Origin: Alloyangia pacifica
Lineage (GTDB): Bacteria > Pseudomonadota > Alphaproteobacteria > Rhodobacterales > Rhodobacteraceae
Assembly (NCBI RefSeq): GCF_900116195.1
Contig: NZ_FOZW01000008.1
Span: forward strand, 1-64,000
Direction of reading: 5' to 3'
Length of the DNA: 64,000 bases
Below the pieces are notes generated by a model. The model ran no database searches, was not told the DNA's origin, and saw nothing but the letters and a program-made list of their open reading frames with translations. Positions within the stretch are counted from its first letter, which is position 1. Every line of letters begins with the position of its first letter. Below, in pieces: positions 54,166-63,020 of this stretch. A program made the position numbers and the translations under genes.

Positions 54166-56310
54166 ATGGCCGAGAGATCCTTTGCCAAGGAAGTCCAGAA
54201 GCTGAAACAGGGCGAGGGCGAGACCTTCACCGGCGAGGGCATCCTAGCGATCACCAAGGCGCTGCTGGAAAACGGCGTCGGGTATGTCGGCGGCTACCAG
54301 GGCTCGCCGATCTCGCACCTGATGGATGTGCTGGCCGATGCGCAGGACATCCTTGGAGAGCTGGGCGTGCATTTCGAGGCCTCGGCCTCGGAGGCGACCG
54401 CCACTGCCATGCTCGCCGCCTCGGTTCACTACCCCATTCGCGGCGCGGTCACCTACAAGTCGGTGGTCGGCACCAACGTCGCCTCGGACGCGCTGTCGAA
54501 CCTCGCCTCGGGCGGCGTCACCGGCGGCGCGCTGATCATCGTCGGCGAGGATTACGGCGAGGGCTCGTCGATCATGCAGGAGCGGACCTACGCCTTTGCC
54601 ATGAAGAGCCAAGTCTGGATGCTCGACCCGCGGCCCAACCTGCCGTCAATCGTCAAGGCGGTGGGTGACGGCTTCGAGCTGTCGGAACTGTCGAACACCC
54701 CGGTCATGCTGCAGGTGGGCATTCGCTCGTGCCACGTGCACGGCCATTTCGAGGCCTCGGACAACAAGCGCCCCGAGATGACCGTCTCGGAGGCGCTGGA
54801 GAACCCCAAGCGCAAGCTCGACCGCATCGTGCTGCCCCCGGCCACCTATATCCACGAAGCGGAGAAGCTGACCAAGCGCAAGCCCGCCGCCGAGCGGTTC
54901 ATCGTCGAGAAAGGCATCAACGAGCGTTTCGGCGACGCCGGCGGCAAGGTCGGGCTGATCCTGCAGGGCGGCACCTACAACACCGTGGTGCGGGCGCTGA
55001 ACCGGCTCGGGCTCGCCGATCTCTACGGCGACACCGAGATCGACATGCTGGTGCTCAACTGCGTCTACCCGCTGGTCGACAGCCAGATCCTCGACTTCTG
55101 CGAGGGCAAGGACGCGGTGCTGATCATCGAGGAGGGCCACCCGAACTACATCGAGCAGCAGGTCGCCCACATGCTCTACCAGTCGGGCAAGCGGGTGAAG
55201 CTCGAGGGCAAGGGCAAGCTGCCGATGGGCGGCGAGTATACCGGGCAGGTGATGGTCGAGGGGCTGGGCGCCTTCTTCTCCGAACACGCCCCGTCGCTGC
55301 TGCCGGTCGCCAAGGTGGCGACCAACGAGGAGCCGGTGGCCATTCCCGACCTCTCGCAGACCCTGCCGGCACGCCCGCCGGGGTTCTGCACCGGCTGCCC
55401 CGAGCGCCCGATCTTCGCCGCCACCAAGCTGGTCGAGGAAGAGCTCGGCCCGCACCATATCTCGTCGGACATCGGCTGCCACCTCTTCTCGATCATGCCA
55501 CCCTTCGACATCGGCGCCACCACCATGGGCTACGGGCTCGGCCCGGCCTCGGCCGCCGCCTTCCACAACGAGAACAGGAAGGGCCGCCGGGCGATCTCCT
55601 TCGTCGGTGACGGCGGCTTCTGGCACAACGGGCTGACCTCTTCGGTCGGCAACGCGGTGTTCAACAAGTCCGACAACGTCATCGTCATCGTCGACAACTT
55701 CTACTCCTCGGCGACCGGCGGGCAGGACATCCTGTCGTCGCGCGCGGTCAACAAGACCAAGCAGACGCAGAACTCCATCGTCGACGCGGTGAAGGGCATG
55801 GGCGTGAAATGGGTGCGCCAGATCGACCGCACCTATGACGTCACCAAGATGCGCGACACGCTCAAGGAGGCGCTGACCACCGAGGAGGAAGGTCCAAAGG
55901 TCATCGTCGCCTCGTCGGAATGCATGCTCAACAAGCAGCGCCGGGTGAAACCGGAGCTGGCCAAGGCCGCCAAGGACGGCAAGCGCGTGGTGCGCCCGCG
56001 CTTCGGCGTCGACGAGGACGTCTGTACCGGCGATCACGCCTGCATGCGTCTCTCAGGCTGCCCGTCGCTGTCGGTGAAGGACACCGGCGATCCGCTGCGC
56101 GACGATCCCGTCGCCGCCATCGACCAGACCTGCGTCGGTTGCGGCAACTGCGGCGAGGTGGCCGATGCCGCCGTGCTCTGCCCGAGCTTCTACCAGGCCG
56201 AGATCGTCACCAACCCCACCGCCCGCGAGACGCGCCGGGCCACGCGCAGCGGCCGGATCATCTCCTGGCTGCAACGCCGCCGCGATGCCAAGCGCGTCGT
56301 CTTTGCCTGA
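54166..56310 (+). CDS. iorA: Indolepyruvate ferredoxin oxidoreductase-like alpha subunit
   Basis: 714 residues. N-terminal pyrimidine domain (GYQGSPISHLMDVL), the conserved FCTGCPERP (Cys408, Cys411), and the TPP domain (SSDIGCHLFSIMPPFDIGAT, GDGGFWHNGLTSSVGNAVFN, DNFYSSATGGQ). The C-terminal ferredoxin domain has Cys620/626/632 (CTGDHAC, with Asp where CxxC is usual) and Cys656/659/662/672. It oxidatively decarboxylates an aryl 2-oxoacid to the aryl-CoA with reduced ferredoxin or another acceptor. The known substrate is indolepyruvate. Here isatinate, produced by the isatin hydrolase next door, is a plausible alternative. Confidence 0.9.
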   Translation: MAERSFAKEVQKLKQGEGETFTGEGILAITKALLENGVGYVGGYQGSPISHLMDVLADAQDILGELGVHFEASASEATATAMLAASVHYPIRGAVTYKSVVGTNVASDALSNLASGGVTGGALIIVGEDYGEGSSIMQERTYAFAMKSQVWMLDPRPNLPSIVKAVGDGFELSELSNTPVMLQVGIRSCHVHGHFEASDNKRPEMTVSEALENPKRKLDRIVLPPATYIHEAEKLTKRKPAAERFIVEKGINERFGDAGGKVGLILQGGTYNTVVRALNRLGLADLYGDTEIDMLVLNCVYPLVDSQILDFCEGKDAVLIIEEGHPNYIEQQVAHMLYQSGKRVKLEGKGKLPMGGEYTGQVMVEGLGAFFSEHAPSLLPVAKVATNEEPVAIPDLSQTLPARPPGFCTGCPERPIFAATKLVEEELGPHHISSDIGCHLFSIMPPFDIGATTMGYGLGPASAAAFHNENRKGRRAISFVGDGGFWHNGLTSSVGNAVFNKSDNVIVIVDNFYSSATGGQDILSSRAVNKTKQTQNSIVDAVKGMGVKWVRQIDRTYDVTKMRDTLKEALTTEEEGPKVIVASSECMLNKQRRVKPELAKAAKDGKRVVRPRFGVDEDVCTGDHACMRLSGCPSLSVKDTGDPLRDDPVAAIDQTCVGCGNCGEVADAAVLCPSFYQAEIVTNPTARETRRATRSGRIISWLQRRRDAKRVVFA

Positions 56311-56320
56311 GGTTATGCCC

Positions 56321-57871
56321 ATGAACATGCAGACCAAACCGCTCATCGCGCGCCGCTCCCCGGGACCGGACGGCGAGAAGATCATCACCCTCGCGGCGCT
56401 CGCTGTCGGCGGACAGGGCGGCGGCGTGCTGACCAACTGGATCGTCGCCGTCGCCGAAGCGAACGGCTACCGCGCGCAGTCGACCTCGGTCGCGGGCGTG
56501 GCGCAGCGCACCGGCGCCACGATCTATTACGTCGAGATGTGCCGCGACACCGGGCGGATGCCGGTCTTCTCGCTCTCGCCCGCCATCGGCGATGTTGACA
56601 TCCTCATGGCGTCTGAACTGATGGAAGGCGGGCGGGCGATCATGCGCGGCTTCGTCACCCCGGGCCGCACCACGATGATCGCCTCGACCCACCGCATCCC
56701 CGCCGTGTCGGAAAAGATCGCGCCGGGCGATGGCCGCGCCAACGGCCCCGAGGTGATCGAGGCCATGGGCATCGCCGCCGATCACGTGGTCGCCTTCGAC
56801 ATGGAGACGGTGGCGAAGCAGGCAGGCTCGGTGATCTCTTCGTCGCTGCTCGGCGCGCTGGCGGGCTCGGGCGCCCTGCCCTTCCCGCGCGAGAGCTACG
56901 AGGAGGTGATCCGCCAGTCCGGCCGCGGCGTCGAGGCCTCGCTGCGCGCCTTCGGCGTCGCCTATGAAATCGCCACCGGAGAAAGCCCCGCCCCGGCCCC
57001 CGAGACCGAGACGGTCGCCCCCGTCCCTGTCCTGCACGTGCCCGAGAAGCTGCGCGCGCAATGGGCCGCGCTGGAGGCACGGCTTGCGGCCCTGCCCGCC
57101 GAGGTCCGCGAGATGGCGGGTCTGGGGCTGAAGAAGGTCGTCGACTACCAGGACCTGGGCTATGGCGCCGACTATCTCGGCATGGTCGAGAAGGCCGTCG
57201 CGGTGGATGCCGCCCCCTACGAGATGAGCGCGGCGGCGGCGAAATATTGCGCCCGGGCGCTCTGCTACGATGACCTGCTGCGCGTCGCCGACATCAAGAC
57301 CCGCGCCACCCGCTTCGCGCGGGTGAAGGACGAGGTGGTGGTCAACGAGGGCCAGCTGCTGATGCTCACCGAGTATTTCCACCCGCGCTTCGAGGAACTG
57401 GCGACCACCCTGCCGCGCGGGCTCGGCCGCTGGCTGCAGTCCCGCAAGGGGCTCGAGGCCTGGTACACGCGCCACTTCGACAAGGGCCGGCGGGTCCGCA
57501 CCGACAGCCTCTCGGGCTTCGCCCTGCTCTGGATGGTCTCGGCATTGCGCCCGCTGCGCCGCCGCCTCCTGCGCCACGACAGCGAGATGCGCCACGTGAG
57601 CGCCTGGTTCGACACGGTGTTGCAGACCGCCGCGACCGACCGCGCGCTGGCCACCGAGCTTCTGGCCAACTACCGGCTGATCAAGGGCTATTCCGACACC
57701 CACGCGCGCGGGTTGTCCAAGTTCGCCAAGGTGATGGGCGCGCGCGATCTGCTCGCCGGGCGCCCCGACGCCGCCGACTGGATGCGCCGGCTGCGCAACG
57801 CCGCGCTCGACGATGTCGAGGGCGAGAAGCTTGACGGCGCACTCGCCACCGTCCGTAGTTTCGCGGCGTGA
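56321..57871 (+). CDS. iorB: Indolepyruvate ferredoxin oxidoreductase-like beta subunit with C-terminal extension
   Basis: 516 residues from the ATG at 56321, 8 nt after TGAGG; an ATG at 56315 is too close. Residues about 15-210 form the gamma-type oxidoreductase domain (LAALAVGGQGGGVLTNWIV, SVAGVAQRTGATIYYVEMCR). Residues about 230-516 are a long extension (AALPAEVREMAGLGLKKVVD, YQDLGYGADYLG) of the DUF6537 kind seen in proteobacterial IORs, so the protein is twice the archaeal IorB length. It completes the alpha-beta enzyme. Its stop overlaps the next FAD gene (GTGA). Confidence 0.9.
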   Translation: MNMQTKPLIARRSPGPDGEKIITLAALAVGGQGGGVLTNWIVAVAEANGYRAQSTSVAGVAQRTGATIYYVEMCRDTGRMPVFSLSPAIGDVDILMASELMEGGRAIMRGFVTPGRTTMIASTHRIPAVSEKIAPGDGRANGPEVIEAMGIAADHVVAFDMETVAKQAGSVISSSLLGALAGSGALPFPRESYEEVIRQSGRGVEASLRAFGVAYEIATGESPAPAPETETVAPVPVLHVPEKLRAQWAALEARLAALPAEVREMAGLGLKKVVDYQDLGYGADYLGMVEKAVAVDAAPYEMSAAAAKYCARALCYDDLLRVADIKTRATRFARVKDEVVVNEGQLLMLTEYFHPRFEELATTLPRGLGRWLQSRKGLEAWYTRHFDKGRRVRTDSLSGFALLWMVSALRPLRRRLLRHDSEMRHVSAWFDTVLQTAATDRALATELLANYRLIKGYSDTHARGLSKFAKVMGARDLLAGRPDAADWMRRLRNAALDDVEGEKLDGALATVRSFAA

Positions 57872-59424
57872 ACGGCATGGCGAGCCCCATTCTCATCATC
57901 GGCGCCGGGATCAACGGGCTCGTTGCCGCCGCGGATCTCACGGCGCACGGCAAGCCGGTTCGGGTGCTCGAACGCGGCCCCACCCCGGGCGGCGCGGTAC
58001 GTACCGAGGAGCTGACCCTGCCGGGCTTCCGCCACGACGTCGCGGCGATGAACCTGTCGATGTTCGCGGGTTCGGCTTTCATGGCCCGGCACGGCGCCGA
58101 GATGGCGCGGCACGGCATGGAGTTCGTGCCGATCTCGCATCCCTTCGCGCAGGCGCTGGAACCCGGCGATCATGTCGGCATCTCCACCGACGTCGAGGAG
58201 ACACTGGCATGCTTCGCCTCCGACGCGGACAGGGCGACGTGGCGCGCGCTGATGGCCGAGTTCCCGGAGCGCGCGGGCGTGCTCGGCGGGCTGCTCGGCA
58301 CGCCGATGCGCCGCGGACCGCTCGCCCGGTTTCTCTGGCAGAGCTGGCGCAAGCTCGGCACGGCCCGCAGCCTCGACATGGCGCGGTTCCTCATGACTTC
58401 GCCGCGCAGCTGGCTTGAGGAGACTTTCGAGGACCCGCGCCTGCGCACGGCGCTCGCCTCCTGGGGCATGCATCTCGATTTCGCCCCCGACATCGCGGGC
58501 GGCGCGATCTTTCCCTACCTTGAGGCGATGGCCGGTCAGGCCATGGGCATGGTGATCGGCAAGGGCGGCGCGGACATCACCACCCGCGCGCTCGTCAGCA
58601 TGATCGAAGCGCACGGCGGGTCGGTCGAGTGCAACGTCGAGGTCGAGCGAATCCTGCATGCGAAAGGCCGCGTCACCGGCGTGATCGCGGACGGAGAAAA
58701 GATTGAAGCCTCAATCATCCTCGCCGGTCTCGCGCCAAAACACTTGCGCCGGATGCTTGGTGAGGGCTCCGGCGATGCGCGTTTCGACCGCGGGCTCGAG
58801 GCCTTCCGCCACGCCCCCGGCACGATGATGCTGCACCTCGCGCTCGACGCGCCCGTGCCCTGGGCCGCCGAGGCGCTGAAACGCTACGCCTACGTCCACG
58901 TGGGCCGCTCGGTCGATGTGGCAGCCAGGACCTATACCGAGGCGATGGCCGGGCAACTGCCCGCGACGCCGCTGCTGGTGGTGGGCCAGCCGACGCTGTT
59001 CGACCCGAGCCGCGCGCCGGAGGGAAAGCACACGCTCTGGGTCCAAGCCCGCGTCGTGCCTGCGACCATCAAGGGTGACGCCAAGGGGGAGATTATCGCG
59101 ACAGGGTGGGAAGATGCGAAGGCGCCGATGACTGAACGCATCCTCGATCTGATCGAAGAGCGGGCCCCCGGCTTCCGCCAGACGATCCTTGCCAGCACCA
59201 CCGTCTCGCCACTGGACCTCGAGGCCGGCAACCCCAACCTCGTCGGCGGCGACCAGATCTGCGGCTCGCACCACCTGACGCAGAACTTCCTCTTCCGCCC
59301 GCTGCGCGGCTTTGCCGACGGGCGCACGCCCATCACCAATCTGCACATGATCGGGGCAGCCTGCTGGCCCGGTGCCGGAACCGGCGCAGGATCGGGCTTC
59401 TTCGCGGCACAGACCCTCAAGTAA
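57868..59424 (+). CDS. Phytoene desaturase-like FAD-dependent oxidoreductase (paralogue 2)
   Basis: 518 residues with a GTG start overlapping the iorB stop; an ATG at 57877 is possible. N-terminal ILIIGAGINGLVAAADLTAH and LERGPTPGGAVRTEE, C-terminal LHMIGAACWPGAGTGAGSGF. It shares domain order and several blocks (for example FDPSRAPEGKHTLW against ADPSRAPEGQSVLW) with the gene at 52088. Translational coupling to iorB makes it a likely partner of the IOR-like enzyme or the enzyme acting just before or after it. Confidence 0.85.
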   Translation: MNGMASPILIIGAGINGLVAAADLTAHGKPVRVLERGPTPGGAVRTEELTLPGFRHDVAAMNLSMFAGSAFMARHGAEMARHGMEFVPISHPFAQALEPGDHVGISTDVEETLACFASDADRATWRALMAEFPERAGVLGGLLGTPMRRGPLARFLWQSWRKLGTARSLDMARFLMTSPRSWLEETFEDPRLRTALASWGMHLDFAPDIAGGAIFPYLEAMAGQAMGMVIGKGGADITTRALVSMIEAHGGSVECNVEVERILHAKGRVTGVIADGEKIEASIILAGLAPKHLRRMLGEGSGDARFDRGLEAFRHAPGTMMLHLALDAPVPWAAEALKRYAYVHVGRSVDVAARTYTEAMAGQLPATPLLVVGQPTLFDPSRAPEGKHTLWVQARVVPATIKGDAKGEIIATGWEDAKAPMTERILDLIEERAPGFRQTILASTTVSPLDLEAGNPNLVGGDQICGSHHLTQNFLFRPLRGFADGRTPITNLHMIGAACWPGAGTGAGSGFFAAQTLK

Positions 59425-59545
59425 CCGATGCCGGAAGCGCCGAAATGCGTCTTATTACTTTAAATACCGAATTTTGAAGATCGAATCATAATCCACCGAA
59501 GAGCCCGAGCAAACCGGGCCGCATAGACCAACAGGAGACAGAAAG

Positions 59546-61084
59546 ATGACCTCCAGCCTACCGCTTTCCCGGCGCAGCTTCATGAGCGCCTCGGCGGCGC
59601 TCACCGCGCTTCTGGCCACCGGCAGCAGCGTGCTCGCACAGAGCGGCGACAGCCTGACCATCGCCTACAACCTTCCCGTCCAGAGCTGGGATCCGACCAC
59701 CGGCCCCGCCGCGGTGAACCCGGCGCTGCAGTCGGTCTACCTCGCGGTCTTCGACCGCTACATCGCACAGAACCCGGACCTGTCGTTCGGCCCCGGGCTG
59801 CTGACCGACTGGGGCTTCAGCGAGGACAAGTCGCAGATCACCATGACCGTCCGCGAGGGCGTCACCTGGCACAATGGCGACGCGCTGTCCCCCGAGGACA
59901 TCGTCTGGTCACTGACCCGCGCCGGCGATCCCGAGACCGGCAACCCGATGCAATTCGTCTGGGGCAAGATCGGCAACTTCAGCGTTGACGGCAACGTCAT
60001 CACCGCCGACGTCAAGGAATTCGAGCCGGCGCTGTTCAAGTGGATGGCCTTCCTGACCGCCTTCGTGCTGCCCAAGGCCTACTACGAAGAGGTCGGCGCC
60101 GAGGGCTTCGAGAAGGCCCCCATCGGCACCGGCCCCTACATGGTCGACGCCTTCGAGCAGGGTGCCTACGTGCGGCTCAAGGCCTATCCCGGCTATTGGG
60201 GTGACACGCCCGACTTCGACACCGTCACCATCAAGTTCGTCACCGATGCCGCCTCGCGCGTGGCCGAGATCGAATCCGGCAACTCCGACGTCACCTCGAA
60301 CATCCCCTACGAGGAATACGACCGGTTGATCGCCAAGGGCGGGCTCGAAGGCGAAGCCGTTCCGATCACCGACATCGGCATGATCTTCCTCAACGACATC
60401 GACGTGATGCTCGACAAGAACGTCCGCCTTGCCGCGCATCACGCCATCGACAAGCAGCTTATCATCGACCGGCTGCTGCGCGGCTACGGCGTGCCGCTCT
60501 CGACCCTCGAGGTGCCGGGCTACGCCGCCTATGACGAGAGCATCACCGTCGCCTACGACCCCGAGAAGTCGAAGGAATTGCTGGCAGCCTCGGGCTATTC
60601 CACCGACAACCCGGTCAAGTTCACCATCCAGACCACCCGCGGCTTCAAGCCCAAGGATTACGAGATGATCCAGGCGATCGTCGGCATGTGGCGCAAGGTC
60701 GGGATCGAGGCCGAGATCGAGGTCTACGAGATCGCCAAGCATTACGAACTGCGCGCCGCCGACACGCTGGCCCCGGCGGCCTTCTACAACTGGGGCAACT
60801 CGATCGGCGATCCCTCGACCTCGACCGGTTTCGCCATGTTCGGCCCCTCGCCGCACGCGGTCTGGGACAGCCAAGACCTGATCGAGAAGATCGGCCCGCT
60901 CTTTGGCGAGCCCGACGAGGAGAAGCGCATCGCCGGCTACCGCGAGGTCTCGCGTTACATCGCCGAGGAAGGCTACGTCATCCCGCTGCTGCAATACGTG
61001 ATGCCGGTGGTGTTCCGCAGCGCGGTCGCGGTGACGCCCTACACCTCGGGCGACCTGCTGGCGCAGGCGATCTCCAAGGCCTGA
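59546..61084 (+). CDS. Peptide/nickel-type ABC transporter substrate-binding protein
   Basis: 512 residues with a Tat-type signal (SRRSFMSASAALTALLATG, cleavage near LAQS). SBP family 5 fold: LTIAYNLPVQSWDPTTGPAA, MTVREGVTWHNGDALSPEDI and a C-terminal AAFYNWGNSIGDPS region. It is periplasmic. First gene of a dipeptide-type importer; the family also carries opines, glutathione and aromatic or small organic compounds. Its position behind the island suggests an island-related substrate. A 121-bp AT-richer gap precedes it, with AGGAGA before the start. Confidence 0.93.
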   Translation: MTSSLPLSRRSFMSASAALTALLATGSSVLAQSGDSLTIAYNLPVQSWDPTTGPAAVNPALQSVYLAVFDRYIAQNPDLSFGPGLLTDWGFSEDKSQITMTVREGVTWHNGDALSPEDIVWSLTRAGDPETGNPMQFVWGKIGNFSVDGNVITADVKEFEPALFKWMAFLTAFVLPKAYYEEVGAEGFEKAPIGTGPYMVDAFEQGAYVRLKAYPGYWGDTPDFDTVTIKFVTDAASRVAEIESGNSDVTSNIPYEEYDRLIAKGGLEGEAVPITDIGMIFLNDIDVMLDKNVRLAAHHAIDKQLIIDRLLRGYGVPLSTLEVPGYAAYDESITVAYDPEKSKELLAASGYSTDNPVKFTIQTTRGFKPKDYEMIQAIVGMWRKVGIEAEIEVYEIAKHYELRAADTLAPAAFYNWGNSIGDPSTSTGFAMFGPSPHAVWDSQDLIEKIGPLFGEPDEEKRIAGYREVSRYIAEEGYVIPLLQYVMPVVFRSAVAVTPYTSGDLLAQAISKA

Positions 61085-61112
61085 GTTTTCGCACACCGCA
61101 AGACCGCCCGGG

Positions 61113-61133
61113 CCGAGCCTTGCCTCAGCTCGG
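61113..61133 (+). other. Short hairpin after the binding-protein gene
   Basis: CCGAGC (61113-61118) and GCTCGG (61128-61133) pair around a 9-nt loop between the binding-protein stop and the first permease. It is weaker than the equivalent hairpins of the other importers. Confidence 0.4.
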
Positions 61134-61156
61134 GCGCATTGGAGGGCCCCGACCCC

Positions 61157-62164
61157 ATGCTGCTCAAGACGACCCTGATCCGTCTCCTGACCACCGCCGT
61201 CACGCTCTTCGGCGTTGCCGTCGTGGTCTTCGTGCTGGTGCGCGTGGCGCCCGGCAACCCCATCGCCATGATGCTGCCCCCCGGCGCGACCGAGGCCGAC
61301 ATCGCCGCACTCGAAGCGCTTTACGGCTTCGACAAGAGCCTGCCCGAGCAGTTCGTGATCTGGCTCGGCGGCGTGCTGCAGGGCGATTTCGGCACGTCCA
61401 TCACCCTGCGCCGGCCGGTCGACGAACTGGTGCTCTCGCGCCTGCCGGCCACGCTGGAGCTGTCGATCATGGCGCTGGTCATCGCCGTTGCGCTCGGCAC
61501 CGCCATCGCGGTGATCGGCGCGCGCCGCCGCGGCACCGCCACCGAGGTCGGGCTCGACCTGAGCAGCGGCGCGGTGCTCTCGGTGCCGGATTTTCTCTGG
61601 GGGCTGGTCTTCGTGCTGCTCTTCGGGGTGCTCTGGCCGGTGCTGTCGATCTCGGGCCGGATCGACCCGCAGATCGAGGTCGACTTCACCTCGAACTTCT
61701 ACACCTTCGAAGGCCTGCTGCGCGGTCGCTTGGACGTGGTGCAATCGACCCTGTCGCACATGCTGATGCCCGCGCTGGCGCTGGCCCTGCCGCTCGCGGC
61801 GATGATCGCCCAGCTGCTGAAGCAGAACCTCAAGGAGGTGCTGCTTCAGGATTACACCACGCTCGCCCGCGTCCGCGGCTTTTCCGAGACCTCGGTGATC
61901 CTGCGCGAGGCGCTGCGCAACGCGCTGCTGCCGACGCTGACCCTCGTCGGGGTGCAGTTCACCTTCCTCATCGGCGGCACGGTGATCGTCGAGCGCATCT
62001 TCTCTTACGAGGGGCTGGGGAACATGGCGATCGACGCGGTGATCAACCGCGACCTGCCGCTGATCCAGGGCATCGTGCTGCTCTTCGCGGCGCTCTTCAT
62101 CGTCATCAACCTGCTGGTCGATCTGTCCTACACGCTGCTGAACCCGAGGCTCCGCCATGGCTGA
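61157..62164 (+). CDS. Dipeptide-type ABC transporter permease (DppB-like)
   Basis: 335 residues from the ATG at 61157 after GGAGGG. About six spans; N-terminal RLLTTAVTLFGVAVVVFVLV and VAPGNPIAMML, then the EAA-like ARVRGFSETSVILREALRNA loop and SYEGLGNMAIDAVINRDLP, all DppB-family marks. It forms half of the membrane channel and overlaps the next permease by 8 bp. Confidence 0.95.
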   Translation: MLLKTTLIRLLTTAVTLFGVAVVVFVLVRVAPGNPIAMMLPPGATEADIAALEALYGFDKSLPEQFVIWLGGVLQGDFGTSITLRRPVDELVLSRLPATLELSIMALVIAVALGTAIAVIGARRRGTATEVGLDLSSGAVLSVPDFLWGLVFVLLFGVLWPVLSISGRIDPQIEVDFTSNFYTFEGLLRGRLDVVQSTLSHMLMPALALALPLAAMIAQLLKQNLKEVLLQDYTTLARVRGFSETSVILREALRNALLPTLTLVGVQFTFLIGGTVIVERIFSYEGLGNMAIDAVINRDLPLIQGIVLLFAALFIVINLLVDLSYTLLNPRLRHG

Positions 62165-63020
62165 CATCACCGCCGCCGCGCCGCGCCGCCGCGCCCGCAG
62201 GCTCAATCTCCGGCTCTGGCTGCCGCTGCTCTGGCTGGGCACCGTGGCGCTCGCAGCGCTCTTCGCGCCACTTGTCGCGCCGCACGATCCGCTGATGCAG
62301 GATCTCATGCTCGAACGGCTGCCACCTTCTTTCATGGCGGGCAGCGAGCCGGGCTACTGGCTCGGCACCGACAGCCTCGGCCGGGACGTGCTGTCGCGGA
62401 TGATCCACGGCGCGCGCATCGCACTCTTCGTGAGCGTGATCGCCGCCGCCACCACCTGCCTCTTCGGGTCGGCACTCGGCCTCGTCGCGGGCTTTTTCGG
62501 CGGCTGGTGGGACCGGGTGATCTCGCGGCTCGTCGATATCTGGATGGCGTTTCCGCCGGTGCTCTTCGCGGTGCTGCTGGTGGCGGTGATGGGCACGGGG
62601 CTCACCTCGGTCATCGCCGCCATCGCGCTGATCGACTGGACGCGGTTCGCCCGGGTGATCCGCGCCGAGACCATGGTGCAGGCGCGCATGGATTACGTCG
62701 ACAGCGCCCGCATCGGCGGCGCACGGCGGCTGGCGACCCTGATCAGCGAGATCCTCCCCAACGTCCTGCCTTCGATCATCGCGCTGCTGATGCTCGAGAT
62801 GGGCATCGCGGTGATCGTCGAGGCGATCCTCAGCTTCGTGAACCTCTCGATCTCCTCCGACGATCCGACCTGGGGCTCGATGATCGCCGAGGGACGCAAC
62901 GCCATCCACTTCGCCTGGTGGGTGCTGCTCTTCCCGCTGATCGCGCTCTTCCTGACGGTGCTGAGCTTCTCGACCCTCGGCGAGGGCCTCAAACAACGTT
63001 TCGACCCGGTGCTCCAATGA
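62157..63020 (+). CDS. Dipeptide-type ABC transporter permease (DppC-like)
   Basis: 287 residues. N-terminal span LPLLWLGTVALAALFAPLVA, then GTDSLGRDVLSRMIHGARIA (the DppC signature), and the coupling loop ARIGGARRLATLISEILPN. It forms the second half of the channel and overlaps the ATPase gene by ATGA. Confidence 0.95.
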   Translation: MADITAAAPRRRARRLNLRLWLPLLWLGTVALAALFAPLVAPHDPLMQDLMLERLPPSFMAGSEPGYWLGTDSLGRDVLSRMIHGARIALFVSVIAAATTCLFGSALGLVAGFFGGWWDRVISRLVDIWMAFPPVLFAVLLVAVMGTGLTSVIAAIALIDWTRFARVIRAETMVQARMDYVDSARIGGARRLATLISEILPNVLPSIIALLMLEMGIAVIVEAILSFVNLSISSDDPTWGSMIAEGRNAIHFAWWVLLFPLIALFLTVLSFSTLGEGLKQRFDPVLQ

